Assembly: GCA_023413135.1 (NCBI GenBank) | Contig: JAEZQK010000068.1 | Span: 1-31,209, forward strand | Length of the DNA stretch: 31,209 nt | DNA from: Bacillota bacterium | Lineage (GTDB): Bacteria; Bacillota; Clostridia; Christensenellales; Aristaeellaceae | Direction: 5' to 3' | Shown here: positions 6,789-15,529 of the stretch, in pieces | Layout: each line of letters begins with the position of its first letter | How positions within the stretch are numbered: position 1 is the stretch's first letter | The notes under the pieces: model-generated | The model's database searches: none | Told to the model about the DNA's origin: nothing | What the model saw: the letters and a program-made list of their open reading frames with translations, nothing else | Program-made: the position numbers and the translations under genes

Positions 6789-7789
6789 TAAGGGCAAAGC
6801 GGACCATGAAAACAAGCCAATTCGCATTGTTTGTGCTCTTTATCGCCACCTGGCTTCTTTTTGGCCTGATCAATCCGGGCATATTGTCCCTGGCGAACCT
6901 TTTCTCCCTTACGCGGGCATGCATCGTACCGGCCATCTTTTCCCTGGCGCTAATGCTCATTATCGTGCAGGGTAGCTTTGATATGTCCTTTGCGATGGTC
7001 GGCGCATTTTCTTCCTATTGTTCGATCTTTATCCTGACAGAGCTGGGATTCATGCAGGTGCCGCTTGTCGTCCCCTTTTTGATTGCCATCGTCTTCGCAG
7101 TGATTCTGGAAACGTGCAACTGGTTTTTTATCGACCGGCTAAATCTGCAGCCCTTTATCACAACGCTTGGCATGCAGTCGCTTTTGAAGGGTGCGATCCT
7201 TGCCTTTATTTCCACCAGCTTTATTTATACCTTGCCGGACGCGCTGCGGAATCTATCCGTGAATTACTTGGCCAGGGCCGCCTTTTTAGACGGTACCGAA
7301 TCGGTGTTCCATGTGGGGTTCATATTCACCCTGGTGCTCTACATCCTGATCCATCTCATGTTGCAATACACTTCCTTCGGCCGCAGCATTTATGCCATCG
7401 GCGCGGATGTGGCGGCTGCGCAGCGGGCAGGGATCAAGGTATCCCGCGTACGGCTCGCCACGTTTGCTTTGGCGGGCGTGATCTGTGGCATTGGCGGCAT
7501 CCTGCACGACGCGCTGGTCCGCTCCACCGTGCCGATTCCCCTGGACCTGGTAGGCCAGGAGCTGACCTTCATCGCGGCAGTGATCCTCGGCTGTGGCACC
7601 AGCAAGCAAGCCCGGGGATCGGTGGTGGGCACATTCCTGGCCGTGCTGTTCCTGCGGTTTGTGACGACGAACCTGATCATGCTGGGCATCCCCTCCTACT
7701 GGCAGAAGATCGTGACCGGGGTGATCCTCTTTATCGGTCTTGTTGCGCAAATCTCCAAGAAACGCAAGTACATTGCCGGGAAGGAATGA
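6782..7789 (+). CDS. Sugar ABC transporter permease, RbsC family (first)
   Basis: Integral membrane subunit, 335 residues, with a run of hydrophobic segments typical of the RbsC/LsrC/AraH family. The cytoplasmic coupling loop is recognisable around residues 208-225 (AIGADVAAAQRAGIKVSR), followed by the family stretch with GGILHDALVRS. It should pair with the second permease as a heterodimer, since each differs in sequence. The ATG at 6782 overlaps the ATPase stop; a later Met at 6806 is possible, as the first eight residues are not strongly hydrophobic. The stop is four bases before the next start. Confidence 0.92.
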   Translation: MLIRAKRTMKTSQFALFVLFIATWLLFGLINPGILSLANLFSLTRACIVPAIFSLALMLIIVQGSFDMSFAMVGAFSSYCSIFILTELGFMQVPLVVPFLIAIVFAVILETCNWFFIDRLNLQPFITTLGMQSLLKGAILAFISTSFIYTLPDALRNLSVNYLARAAFLDGTESVFHVGFIFTLVLYILIHLMLQYTSFGRSIYAIGADVAAAQRAGIKVSRVRLATFALAGVICGIGGILHDALVRSTVPIPLDLVGQELTFIAAVILGCGTSKQARGSVVGTFLAVLFLRFVTTNLIMLGIPSYWQKIVTGVILFIGLVAQISKKRKYIAGKE

Positions 7790-7793
7790 GCGT

Positions 7794-8846
7794 ATGGAAA
7801 AAAGAAACGGATTGGCATCTTTTTTGCGCAGAGACAGCGATATCACAAGAATGCTGCTGGTGACACTGCTCATCTTTGCTTCAATGGCCTCCATCCGCCC
7901 CGCTCAATTTTTACGGTCGAACAACTTTATTTCCATGGGATTTCAAATCCCCGAGCTGGGCTTCTACTCCATCGCCATGATGATGGTAATGGTCACCGGC
8001 GGGCGCGATCTTTCCATTGTGGGAATAGGCAACCTGGCCTGCATCATCGCGGCGCTGATCATGCATGACGGCTTTACCCAGGGGTTGACGGGTGCCGCCA
8101 TGTACGCAAATATTGCCTTTGGCGTGGTCGCGGCCATGGGGGTCGGCATCCTGTGCGGGCTGATCAACGGCATCATCGTGGCGTATACGGGCATCGCCTC
8201 CATGCTCGTCACCATGGCCACCAGCTACATTTTTACCGGCATCGGTATCGTCATCACCCGGGGTGAAGCCTTTTCCAAAGTTTTTCCGGAGTTTGTGCAC
8301 CTTGGGAACAATACCCTGATGGGCCTGCCGATTCCGCTGTGGCTTTTGATCATCGCGCTGATTGCAACAGCCATTCTGCTGAACAAGACAAAGTACGGGT
8401 TCGAGCTGAAAATGGTGGGGTCCAATCCCCTGGCGAGTCATTTCACCGGCATCAACAACAAGCTTGTATTGATAAAGACGTACCTGTACAGCGGGATCAT
8501 GTGCGCTATCTGCGGGCTGGAGATCCTGGCGCGCACCGACACGGCAAAGGCCGATTATGCCTTCACCTATACCTTCCAGGCGATCCTTTGCGCGGTTCTT
8601 GGCGCCACGAGCCCCAGCGGCGGCTTTGCCAAGGTATCCTGTCTTGCGCTATCCCTAATTTCCATGCAGCTTCTGTCCAGCGGATTCAACCTATTGTGCC
8701 TGGGCGGGTATTTCAAGGAATTCGCATGGGGCCTTTTGCTGCTGCTGGTGCTGAGCATCAACTTCCTGGCCGATCTGTACCGCCGGAAGCGGTCGCTGGC
8801 GATGGTCAGCCGCCGCTCCAAGATGTTAGAGAGCAAAGCCTTATGA
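7794..8846 (+). CDS. Sugar ABC transporter permease, RbsC family (second)
   Basis: Second membrane subunit, 350 residues. The N-terminal third holds TGGRDLSIVGIGNLACIIAAL, a typical RbsC/LsrD segment, and the coupling loop is near the KYGFELKMVGSNPLASHFTGI stretch. The frame is open from 7740 within the first permease, but ATG 7794 is preceded by AAGGA near 7780 and gives the normal short cytoplasmic N-terminus. Two separate permeases with one double ATPase and one binding protein match the lsr and rhamnose importers rather than ribose systems with a single permease gene. Confidence 0.9.
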   Translation: MEKRNGLASFLRRDSDITRMLLVTLLIFASMASIRPAQFLRSNNFISMGFQIPELGFYSIAMMMVMVTGGRDLSIVGIGNLACIIAALIMHDGFTQGLTGAAMYANIAFGVVAAMGVGILCGLINGIIVAYTGIASMLVTMATSYIFTGIGIVITRGEAFSKVFPEFVHLGNNTLMGLPIPLWLLIIALIATAILLNKTKYGFELKMVGSNPLASHFTGINNKLVLIKTYLYSGIMCAICGLEILARTDTAKADYAFTYTFQAILCAVLGATSPSGGFAKVSCLALSLISMQLLSSGFNLLCLGGYFKEFAWGLLLLLVLSINFLADLYRRKRSLAMVSRRSKMLESKAL

Positions 8847-8871
8847 TACGGTCATTGGAAGGGGGCTTACC

Positions 8872-9636
8872 ATGTTTCAACTGGAAAGGCAAGAAAAAAT
8901 ACTGGAGGTCGTAAATACCCGGCGAACCGTCCGCACCAAGGATCTATGTGAAATGTTTGACACATCTCCCGTCACCATCCGCAACGATATCCATGAACTG
9001 GCGCTGCGGGGGCTGTTGATCAAAAGCCATGGCGGGGCCATGTCCATGCAGGACAGGATCAACCTGGAGATCCCGTCCGGAAAAAAGTCTCACCAAAACA
9101 TTGAATTGAAACGCAAGATCGGACGGGTGGCCAGCACATTTATCGAACCCAATGATCTGATCATTTTGGATTCAGGCTCCACTACCCTGGAAATCGCCAA
9201 GCAGATCAAGCAAAAAAACGTGACGGTCATCACCAACGATATCCAAATCGGAATGGCACTGGCTGAAAACCGGAACGTGAATCTGGTCATCACCGGAGGC
9301 TGCCTGAAGCCCTCCGTCCACACGCTGATGGGCGCCGATACGGTAGAGTTCTTCCGCCGCATCCGCGTGGACAAGTTGTTCCTGGGCTGTGACGCTATTG
9401 ACGTCCACTGGGGCATATCCAACCGCACGCTGGAAGAAGTGGCCATTAAGCGGGCCATGATGACCGCATCCCGCAGCGTTATCGCCGTGGCCGATTCCAG
9501 CAAGGTTGGCAGGCAGGTTTTTGCGCATCTCTGCGGCCCGCATGATATCAACACCCTGATCATCGATTCAATGGACCCTCAAAATATGCTGGCTTTGGAA
9601 AAAGGCGGCGTACATGTCGTTCTGGCCGGAAAATGA
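8872..9636 (+). CDS. DeoR-family transcriptional regulator
   Basis: Probable repressor of its own operon, 254 residues, the usual length. Residues 1-60 carry the DeoR winged helix, including TSPVTIRNDIHEL (31-43) and the family tail GLLIKSHGGAM. The rest is a DeoRC effector domain related to sugar-phosphate isomerases: DSGSTT (100-105), FLGCDAID, GISNRTLEE and VIAVADSSKVG. The effector is therefore likely a phosphorylated sugar, perhaps the product of the FGGY kinase downstream. Likely binding sites are the TTTCG/CGAAA boxes at 3846-4032. Start 8872 has GGAAGGGGG upstream. E. coli sgc, whose gene content resembles this operon, also has a DeoR regulator (SgcR). Confidence 0.92.
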   Translation: MFQLERQEKILEVVNTRRTVRTKDLCEMFDTSPVTIRNDIHELALRGLLIKSHGGAMSMQDRINLEIPSGKKSHQNIELKRKIGRVASTFIEPNDLIILDSGSTTLEIAKQIKQKNVTVITNDIQIGMALAENRNVNLVITGGCLKPSVHTLMGADTVEFFRRIRVDKLFLGCDAIDVHWGISNRTLEEVAIKRAMMTASRSVIAVADSSKVGRQVFAHLCGPHDINTLIIDSMDPQNMLALEKGGVHVVLAGK

Positions 9637-9661
9637 GCCGGCACGGGAAAGGATAAAACGG

Positions 9662-10753
9662 ATGCTTTCAAGAGTTGCGGATTATTTACAGGATGTGGCG
9701 CTTTTGCCGGCCCTGTCGGGGCATGAGCAAAAGATGGCCGAGTACATGAAAAGCGCCTTTGAGGCGCAGAGGCTTCATATTGAAACAGATACCTTTGGCA
9801 ACTGCATTGCCACCTGCCCCGGCACAGAGCAAAGCGCGCCCGGCATCATGATATTTGCCCATATGGATTCCCTTGGGTTTGTGGTCAGGTACATCGAGCC
9901 CGATGGTTTCCTGCGCCTGGAACGGCTGGGCGGAATCCCGGAAAAGGTGCTGCCCGCCACCCAGGTGGTGGTCACGTGCCGTGACGGCCGCGTTTTGCCC
10001 GGCGTGATCGGCATCAAGCAGCACCATGTGACACCCCCCGAGGAAAAGTATGTGGTAGACAAATACATGAGCCTGTTTGTAGATATCGGAGCCAGAAGCA
10101 AGGAGGAAGTCCTGGCAAATGGCATCGATATCGGCAGCCCTATCGTCTATAAGCCAACATTCCAGCGCTTGCGGGGAACGAAAGCAGCGTTATCGTGGGG
10201 AGACAACCGGGGCGGATGCGCCGTTTTGCTGGAGCTGGCCCATCTTTTAAACGAAACGCCGCACGCATGCACGGTTTATCTGGTGGGCACGGTGCAGGAG
10301 GAGTTCAACCTGCGCGGGGCCATGATGGCAACCCGGACCGCAAAGCCTCATATTGCCATCGGCCTGGACTGCGGCGGCAATGCCGACACGCCGGATTTGT
10401 TCGGCCGCGGCGATGTCCGTTTGGGGGCCGGGCCCACCATGTTTCTGTACAACTTCCATGGCCGCGGCACACTGAACGGCACCATCGGCCATCCGGCCAT
10501 GATATGGCTCGCGGAGGAGGCCGCTTTAAGAAAAGCCATTCCTCTTCAGCGGACGGCCTCCATCGGCGTACTGACAGACTTAAGCTATGCCCAGTTGGAA
10601 GGAACCGGTTTGAAGGCAGTGGACCTTGGCTTCCCCCTACGGTATGCCCACAGCCCCCATGAAGTGCTGGACATAAAAGATTTGGATGCCCTTGGCGCGC
10701 TGGTTGCGGACCTTGTGTGCCATATCGACGGTGATACCGGTTTTGACCGGTAG
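9662..10753 (+). CDS. M42-family metallopeptidase, paralogue 1
   Basis: Predicted two-metal hydrolase of the M42 (TET/glutamyl aminopeptidase, SgcX/FrvX) family, 363 residues. All metal and catalytic positions are present: H67 and D69 (AHMDSLG), D181 (GDNRGG), E213-E214 (VQEEFNLRGA), D236 (GLDCGG) and H330 (RYAHSPHE). The family usually forms dodecameric cytosolic particles that trim short peptides, but operon members in sugar loci have no proven substrate. The frame is open from 9614 inside deoR; ATG 9662 is chosen because AAAGGA (9648-9653) precedes it and the length then equals both paralogues. D181 lies in WGDNRGG here, against VDDRGG and MDNRSG in the others. Confidence 0.9.
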   Translation: MLSRVADYLQDVALLPALSGHEQKMAEYMKSAFEAQRLHIETDTFGNCIATCPGTEQSAPGIMIFAHMDSLGFVVRYIEPDGFLRLERLGGIPEKVLPATQVVVTCRDGRVLPGVIGIKQHHVTPPEEKYVVDKYMSLFVDIGARSKEEVLANGIDIGSPIVYKPTFQRLRGTKAALSWGDNRGGCAVLLELAHLLNETPHACTVYLVGTVQEEFNLRGAMMATRTAKPHIAIGLDCGGNADTPDLFGRGDVRLGAGPTMFLYNFHGRGTLNGTIGHPAMIWLAEEAALRKAIPLQRTASIGVLTDLSYAQLEGTGLKAVDLGFPLRYAHSPHEVLDIKDLDALGALVADLVCHIDGDTGFDR

Positions 10754-10769
10754 GAAAGGATGGGAAAAC

Positions 10770-11861
10770 ATGCTCTCCAGAATTGAGAAATATCTGCATG
10801 ACGTAGCCTTGATCCCGGGTCTGGCGGGGTTTGAGCAGAAAATGGCGGCCTATATGTCCGGCGTGTTCCGGGATTTGGGCTATTCTCCCCGCATCGATAC
10901 CTTCGGCAACTGCATTGTCAAGTCTGAGGGCACGAAAAAGGATGCGCCCGTGATCATGGTCTTTTCCCATATGGATTCCCTGGGGTTCCTGGTCCGCTAC
11001 ATCGAGCCCAGCGGCTACCTGCGGCTGGAGCGTCTGGGAGGTATCCCTGAAAAGGCGCTGCCCGCCACCCAGGTGCAGGTGCAATGCCGGGACGGCAGCA
11101 TGGTGGACGGCGTCATCGGCGTAAAGGCCCACCACATCACGCCGCCGGAAGAAAAATATGTAGTAGATAAATACATGCAGCTATTTGTGGACATCGGTGC
11201 ATCCTCCCGGCAGGAGGTGCTTGATCTGGGCATTGATGTGGGGAGCCCTATCGTATACAAGCCCAAGTTTGAAAAGCTGCTGAACAACCGTGTCGTGATG
11301 ACGGCTGTGGATGACCGGGGCGGCTGCACCGTGATCCTGGAATTGGCCAACCTGCTAAAGCAGACAGAGCATCCCTCGGATATTTACCTGGTAGGCACCG
11401 TTCAGGAGGAATACAACTTGCGGGGCGCCATGATGGCCTCCCGAACCATCCACCCGGACATCGGCATCTGCATCGATGGCGGCGGTGGGGCGGATACGCC
11501 CGATTTGAAGGGCTTTGGCGATGTGCGTTGCGGCGGCGGCCCCATTATGTCGCTGTATAATTTCCATGGTCGGGGCACGCTGAACGGCACGATCCCCCAC
11601 CCCGCCATGGTCCGCTTGTTTGAAGCTGCTTCCATGCGTACGGGCATCCCCTTGCAGCGCAGTGCCCATATCGGCGGACTGACGGATCTTGCCTACCTGC
11701 AATTGGAGGGCACCGGTGTCCGCTGCATCGATGTAGGCTATCCGGGCCGGTACACCCACAGCCCTTGCGAATTGGTGGATATGGAGGATCTGGAAAAGCT
11801 GTCCATCGTCGTAATGGATGTACTGAAGAACATCGACGGCAAAACGGATTTCTCCCGCTGA
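10770..11861 (+). CDS. M42-family metallopeptidase, paralogue 2
   Basis: Second tandem copy, again 363 residues, with H67, D69, D181, E213-E214, D236 and H330 conserved. Counted by hand, residues 61-140 agree with paralogue 1 at about 63 of 80 positions. It has SHMDSLG where the others have AHMDSLG, and KAHHIT where they have KQHHVT, so the pocket edge may differ. Start ATG 10770 has GGAAAGGA at 10753-10760; the frame is open earlier, inside paralogue 1, without a site. It lies 16 bases after paralogue 1 and 18 before paralogue 3. Confidence 0.9.
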   Translation: MLSRIEKYLHDVALIPGLAGFEQKMAAYMSGVFRDLGYSPRIDTFGNCIVKSEGTKKDAPVIMVFSHMDSLGFLVRYIEPSGYLRLERLGGIPEKALPATQVQVQCRDGSMVDGVIGVKAHHITPPEEKYVVDKYMQLFVDIGASSRQEVLDLGIDVGSPIVYKPKFEKLLNNRVVMTAVDDRGGCTVILELANLLKQTEHPSDIYLVGTVQEEYNLRGAMMASRTIHPDIGICIDGGGGADTPDLKGFGDVRCGGGPIMSLYNFHGRGTLNGTIPHPAMVRLFEAASMRTGIPLQRSAHIGGLTDLAYLQLEGTGVRCIDVGYPGRYTHSPCELVDMEDLEKLSIVVMDVLKNIDGKTDFSR

Positions 11862-11879
11862 TAAAGGAGGTGTCAAAGC

Positions 11880-12971
11880 ATGCTGGTGGAAATCGACCTA
11901 TATCTTAACGATTTGGCGCTGCTGCCCGGCCTTTCCGGCCATGAACAAAAAGTGGCGGCGTATATGCGGACCGTATTTGAAGCCCATGGCTTCGATGTAA
12001 ACATCGACACGCTGGGCAACTGCATCGCCACCCTGCCCGGCACCGAAAAAGACGCCCCGGTGGTGATGGTCTTTGCCCATATGGATTCCCTCGGGTTTAT
12101 GGTAAGGTACATTGAGCCGGATGGATTCATCCGCATTGAGCGGTTGGGCGGCATCCCCGAAAAGGTTCTCCCTTCTACCCAGGTAGCGGTTGGGCGGAGG
12201 GACGGCACCTATGCTCAGGGAGTGATCGGCATCAAGCAGCACCATGTGACGCCGCCGGAAGAAAAATATGTGGTGGACAAATACATGAGCCTGTTTGTGG
12301 ACATCGGGGCGAAGAGCAAGGGGGAGGTGTTGGAGCAGGGCATTGACGTAGGCTCCCCCATTGTATACAAGCCCCGGTATCAAAGGCTGCTGGGCACCAA
12401 GCGGCTGGGTACCGCCATGGACAACCGCTCGGGCTGCGCCGCGCTTTTGATGCTGTCGCAAATGCTGGCGGGCAAGCCGCAAAAAAGCACGATCTGCCTG
12501 GTGGGAACCATCTGGGAAGAATTTAACCTGCGGGGCGCCATGATGGCCGCCCGGACGGTAAAGCCGGATATCGCCATCGGCATCGACGGCGGGGCGGCCA
12601 GCGATACGCCGGACCTTGCGGGCCGGGGCAGCATCCGCTTGGGAGGGGGCCCGGTGCTGACCCACTATAACTTCCATGGCCGGGGTACGCTGAACGGAAC
12701 CATCCCCCACCCCGGAATGGTCCGTCTGATGGAGGAGGCTGCCCAAAAGGCAAACATCACCTTCCAGCGCAATGCTCTCGTGGGCGGTTTGACGGACGCA
12801 TCCTATCTGCAGTTGGAGCAGGCGGGCGTGAAATGCGTGGATATCGGCGCCGCACGGCGCTATACCCATGGCCCCTGCGAGGTGGCAGATATCGCCGATA
12901 CACAAAAGCTTTGCCAATGGGTTTTTGCGGCGCTTAATACCGATTTTACCTGTTTTGATTTCTCCCGATAG
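11880..12971 (+). CDS. M42-family metallopeptidase, paralogue 3
   Basis: Third tandem copy of 363 residues with the full set of ligands (H67, D69, D181, E213-E214, D236, H330). It agrees with paralogue 1 at about 66 of 80 positions in residues 61-140. Distinctive changes near the active site are WEE instead of QEE at 212-214, MDNRSG instead of DNRGG/DDRGG, and GGAASDTPD in place of the glycine-rich loop after D236. Such changes with kept metal ligands suggest a shifted substrate range, not decay. Start 11880 has AAAGGAGG at 11863-11870. Fifteen bases separate it from the kinase gene. Confidence 0.9.
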   Translation: MLVEIDLYLNDLALLPGLSGHEQKVAAYMRTVFEAHGFDVNIDTLGNCIATLPGTEKDAPVVMVFAHMDSLGFMVRYIEPDGFIRIERLGGIPEKVLPSTQVAVGRRDGTYAQGVIGIKQHHVTPPEEKYVVDKYMSLFVDIGAKSKGEVLEQGIDVGSPIVYKPRYQRLLGTKRLGTAMDNRSGCAALLMLSQMLAGKPQKSTICLVGTIWEEFNLRGAMMAARTVKPDIAIGIDGGAASDTPDLAGRGSIRLGGGPVLTHYNFHGRGTLNGTIPHPGMVRLMEEAAQKANITFQRNALVGGLTDASYLQLEQAGVKCVDIGAARRYTHGPCEVADIADTQKLCQWVFAALNTDFTCFDFSR

Positions 12972-12986
12972 TGAAGGTACACAGCG

Positions 12987-14504
12987 ATGGAGAAACGATA
13001 TTTGCTGGGGTTCGATTGCGGCACTTATGAATCCAAGGGTACGCTTTGCGATGCGGAGGGAAAGGTTTTGTCAACCGCCTGCGCCAAGCATCTGCTGAAG
13101 GTGCCCAAACCCGGCTATGCCGAGCATGATCCTATAGGCGACTGGTGGATGGATTTCAAATCGGTGGTGAAAGAGCTTCTAACATCTTCCGGCATCAAGG
13201 CGGAGGAAATCGCGGGCATTTGCATCAGCACCATCATGGCGGCCATCACCGCTGTAGATGAAAAGGGAGATCCTCTGCGCAACGCCATCCTGTACGGCAT
13301 TGATACGCGCTGCCAGGCCCAGGCCCAGGAATTGAACGAGCGGATCGGCAACGATCGCATGACTCAAATCAGCGGCACAACCTGCAACGTGGAAGCCTTT
13401 GGCCCCAAAATGCTGTGGATACGGGAGAACGAGCCCGAGGTTTATGAAAAAACAAAGCACTTCACCATTGCCGCAGGTTTTTTGAATGCAAAGCTTACGG
13501 GCCGGTACTGCGTGGACCGCTATTCCGCCATGCGCGCCCAGCCGATGCTTGATGTAAGAACCATGACCTGGAGCGATGAACTGACTCCCTTCGTCTGCGA
13601 CAAGGCGATGCTTCCCGACATTGTATGGGCAACGGACATCATTGGCAGCGTTACAAAAGAGGCAGCGGACGAAACGGGGCTTAGTGCGGGAACGCCCGTG
13701 ATGGGCGGCACCACCGACGGTGGCGCGGAAGCGGTAAGCGTCGGCGTAGTGGAGCCGGGCGATACCATGATCATGTACGGCTCCACGCTGTTTTTGGCGC
13801 ACCTGACCACCGCTCTCCGCCCGGACGCGGGCTTGTGGACGGGATTGTATCTGCTCAAGGACCGGTACTGCATCACCTCCGGCATGGCCACCGCCGGCTC
13901 CCTGACCCGGTGGGTCCGCGACCAGTTCGCCCGGGACCTTGTGCAAAAGGAGGAGGAAGGGCAGGAATCCGCCTATGCCGCCCTTTTCAGGGAGGCAGAG
14001 GGAATACCTGCCGGCGCAGATGGGCTGATTGTCTTGCCCTACTTTATGGGGGAACGGATGCCCATCCAGGACCCCCAGGCAAAAGGCGTTATATTCGGGC
14101 TGAACCTCACGCACACCCGGGGGCATGTGGTGAAGGCGGTATTTGAAGGGATCGGCTACGGCCTTGATCAGAATCTGGATTGTCTGCGCCGGATAGGCTC
14201 CCCCCTTCACTCCATTACCGCCGTGGGCGGCGGCACAAAATCACCCATATGGCTGCAAACCATCAGCGACGTGTGCGGCATCAGGCAAACCGTACCCGAA
14301 ATCACCATTGGCGCTTCCTATGGGGATGCCCTTCTGGTGGGGCTTGGTACTGGGCTTATCCCGACGCCTGCCGCCATCAAGGGTATGATCAGGACCCGCT
14401 ACACCACCGAACCGGATATGGAAAAGCATGCGCAGTATGCAAGGCTGAAGAAACACTACGCTGACCTATACCGGCGTAACAAGGATATCATGCATGACTT
14501 GTAA
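12987..14504 (+). CDS. FGGY-family carbohydrate kinase
   Basis: Predicted cytosolic sugar kinase, 505 residues, xylulokinase-like branch. The N-terminal phosphate motif is GFDCGT (8-13). The catalytic base is most likely D244 in GGTTDGGAEA, and the adenosine-binding loop is AVGGGTKSP (412-420). FGGY enzymes phosphorylate a terminal hydroxyl of sugars or polyols; LsrK, which phosphorylates AI-2, is also in this family, but nothing here singles out that substrate. It would trap the imported compound and could make the effector for the DeoR regulator. Start 12987 has GAAGG ten bases upstream. The next gene begins 62 bases after its stop. Confidence 0.9.
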   Translation: MEKRYLLGFDCGTYESKGTLCDAEGKVLSTACAKHLLKVPKPGYAEHDPIGDWWMDFKSVVKELLTSSGIKAEEIAGICISTIMAAITAVDEKGDPLRNAILYGIDTRCQAQAQELNERIGNDRMTQISGTTCNVEAFGPKMLWIRENEPEVYEKTKHFTIAAGFLNAKLTGRYCVDRYSAMRAQPMLDVRTMTWSDELTPFVCDKAMLPDIVWATDIIGSVTKEAADETGLSAGTPVMGGTTDGGAEAVSVGVVEPGDTMIMYGSTLFLAHLTTALRPDAGLWTGLYLLKDRYCITSGMATAGSLTRWVRDQFARDLVQKEEEGQESAYAALFREAEGIPAGADGLIVLPYFMGERMPIQDPQAKGVIFGLNLTHTRGHVVKAVFEGIGYGLDQNLDCLRRIGSPLHSITAVGGGTKSPIWLQTISDVCGIRQTVPEITIGASYGDALLVGLGTGLIPTPAAIKGMIRTRYTTEPDMEKHAQYARLKKHYADLYRRNKDIMHDL

Positions 14505-14566
14505 CGCTCCGGAAAAAGAGGCTTACAAATGGGTATTCCTCAATAAGAAAAGGAGTTGAATCATAT

Positions 14567-15373
14567 ATGAAATGGATTCAAGAGGTGTTCCATACCGACA
14601 AGCCGATTATGGCCATGTGCCACCTTCAGGCACTGCCCGGTGATCCGCACTATGACCGGAAAACGGGCATGAAGGACGTTATTGATAAGGCCCGGCATGA
14701 TTTGTTGGCACTTCAAAATGGCGGTGTGGACGGCGTTATTTTTTCCAATGAGTTTTCTTTGCCCTATTTGACCAAGGTGAAAACCGAAACCGTCGCGGCA
14801 ATGGCCCGGGTGATCGGGGAATTGATGGACGAGATCACCGTTCCCTTTGGCGTTAATGTATTGTGGGATCCCGCTGCATCCTTGGACCTGGCAGTAGCCA
14901 CGGGGGCCAAGTTCGTGCGGGAGATTTTCTCCGGGGTGTATGCCAGCGACTTTGGCCTGTGGAACACCAACTGCGGCGAGGTGATCCGCCACCAGTACGC
15001 CATTGGGGCGGAGGATGTGAAACTGCTGTTCAATATCGTACCGGAAGCGGCCAAGTACCTGGCAGACCGGGATATCGTTCAAATTGCCCGAAGCACGGTC
15101 TTCAACTGCCGGCCCGACGCGCTGTGCGTATCCGGGCTGATCGCCGGCGCCGCCACAGATTCCGATATCCTCAAGCATATCAAGGATGTTGCGGGGGATG
15201 TTCCCGTGTTTGCCAACACGGGCTGCCGCTGCGATACCATCGAAAGGCAGCTTTCCTTCGCCGATGGTGCCGTGGTTGGCACCACCTTCAAATTTGACGG
15301 GAAGTTTGAGAACCTCGTGGATGAAAACCGTGTCAGGGAGTTTATGAACGTAGTCCACCGTTTCCGCAAGTAA
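14567..15373 (+). CDS. BtpA/SgcQ-family TIM-barrel protein
   Basis: 268 residues, matching the BtpA family (PF03437). The N-terminal HLQALPGDPHYD (19-30) corresponds to the family's H-x-x-x-LPGxP-x-Y motif; later segments such as GVNVLWDPAASLDLAVATGAKFVRE and NTGCR are also family-like. The first described member affects photosystem I in a cyanobacterium, but operon members such as E. coli SgcQ occur in sugar loci with unknown activity. A TIM barrel that ends a kinase operon could be a phospho-sugar aldolase or epimerase; this is inference. Start 14567 has AAAGGAG 11 bases upstream. Last gene of the operon. Confidence 0.88.
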   Translation: MKWIQEVFHTDKPIMAMCHLQALPGDPHYDRKTGMKDVIDKARHDLLALQNGGVDGVIFSNEFSLPYLTKVKTETVAAMARVIGELMDEITVPFGVNVLWDPAASLDLAVATGAKFVREIFSGVYASDFGLWNTNCGEVIRHQYAIGAEDVKLLFNIVPEAAKYLADRDIVQIARSTVFNCRPDALCVSGLIAGAATDSDILKHIKDVAGDVPVFANTGCRCDTIERQLSFADGAVVGTTFKFDGKFENLVDENRVREFMNVVHRFRK

Positions 15374-15379
15374 TTCCGG

Positions 15380-15501
15380 GGGGTGCCGTGCTAGCCGCCC
15401 GAAGGTTTCCAAAGGGCGATCGGAAAGCCCTTTGGTCGCGCTCGCAAGCGCGAAATTCTTCTTGAATAACTTAATGCATTATTGCGCTAGCACGACACCC
15501 C
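15380..15501. repeat. Intergenic inverted-repeat element (copy A)
   Basis: A 122-base element bounded by 16-base inverted ends with one mismatch: GGGGTGCCGTGCTAGC (15380-15395) and GCTAGCACGACACCCC (15486-15501). Inside are two further hairpins, CCAAAGGGC/GCCCTTTGG (15409-15417, 15427-15435) and TCGCGCT/AGCGCGA (15436-15442, 15447-15453). Bases 15399-15417 recur exactly, inverted, at 19290-19308. It follows the last gene of the sugar operon and could also act as its transcription end, although no clean T-tract is present. Confidence 0.7.
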
Positions 15502-15529
15502 ACTCTGTAGGGAAGGAAGCGCCGCCTGT

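Noticed and set aside
11898..12917. Long minus-strand frame (339 codons) opposite the third M42 gene
   Set aside because: Shadow frame. The plus strand has a ribosome site and a fully conserved metallopeptidase.
13179..14210. Long minus-strand frame (343 codons) opposite the FGGY kinase gene
   Set aside because: Shadow frame of a clear kinase gene, with no ribosome site or family likeness.
4130..14504. Reading the operon as an AI-2 (lsr) uptake system
   Set aside because: LsrB contact residues are changed, LsrR (SorC family), LsrF and LsrG are absent, and M42 and BtpA genes have no place in that pathway.
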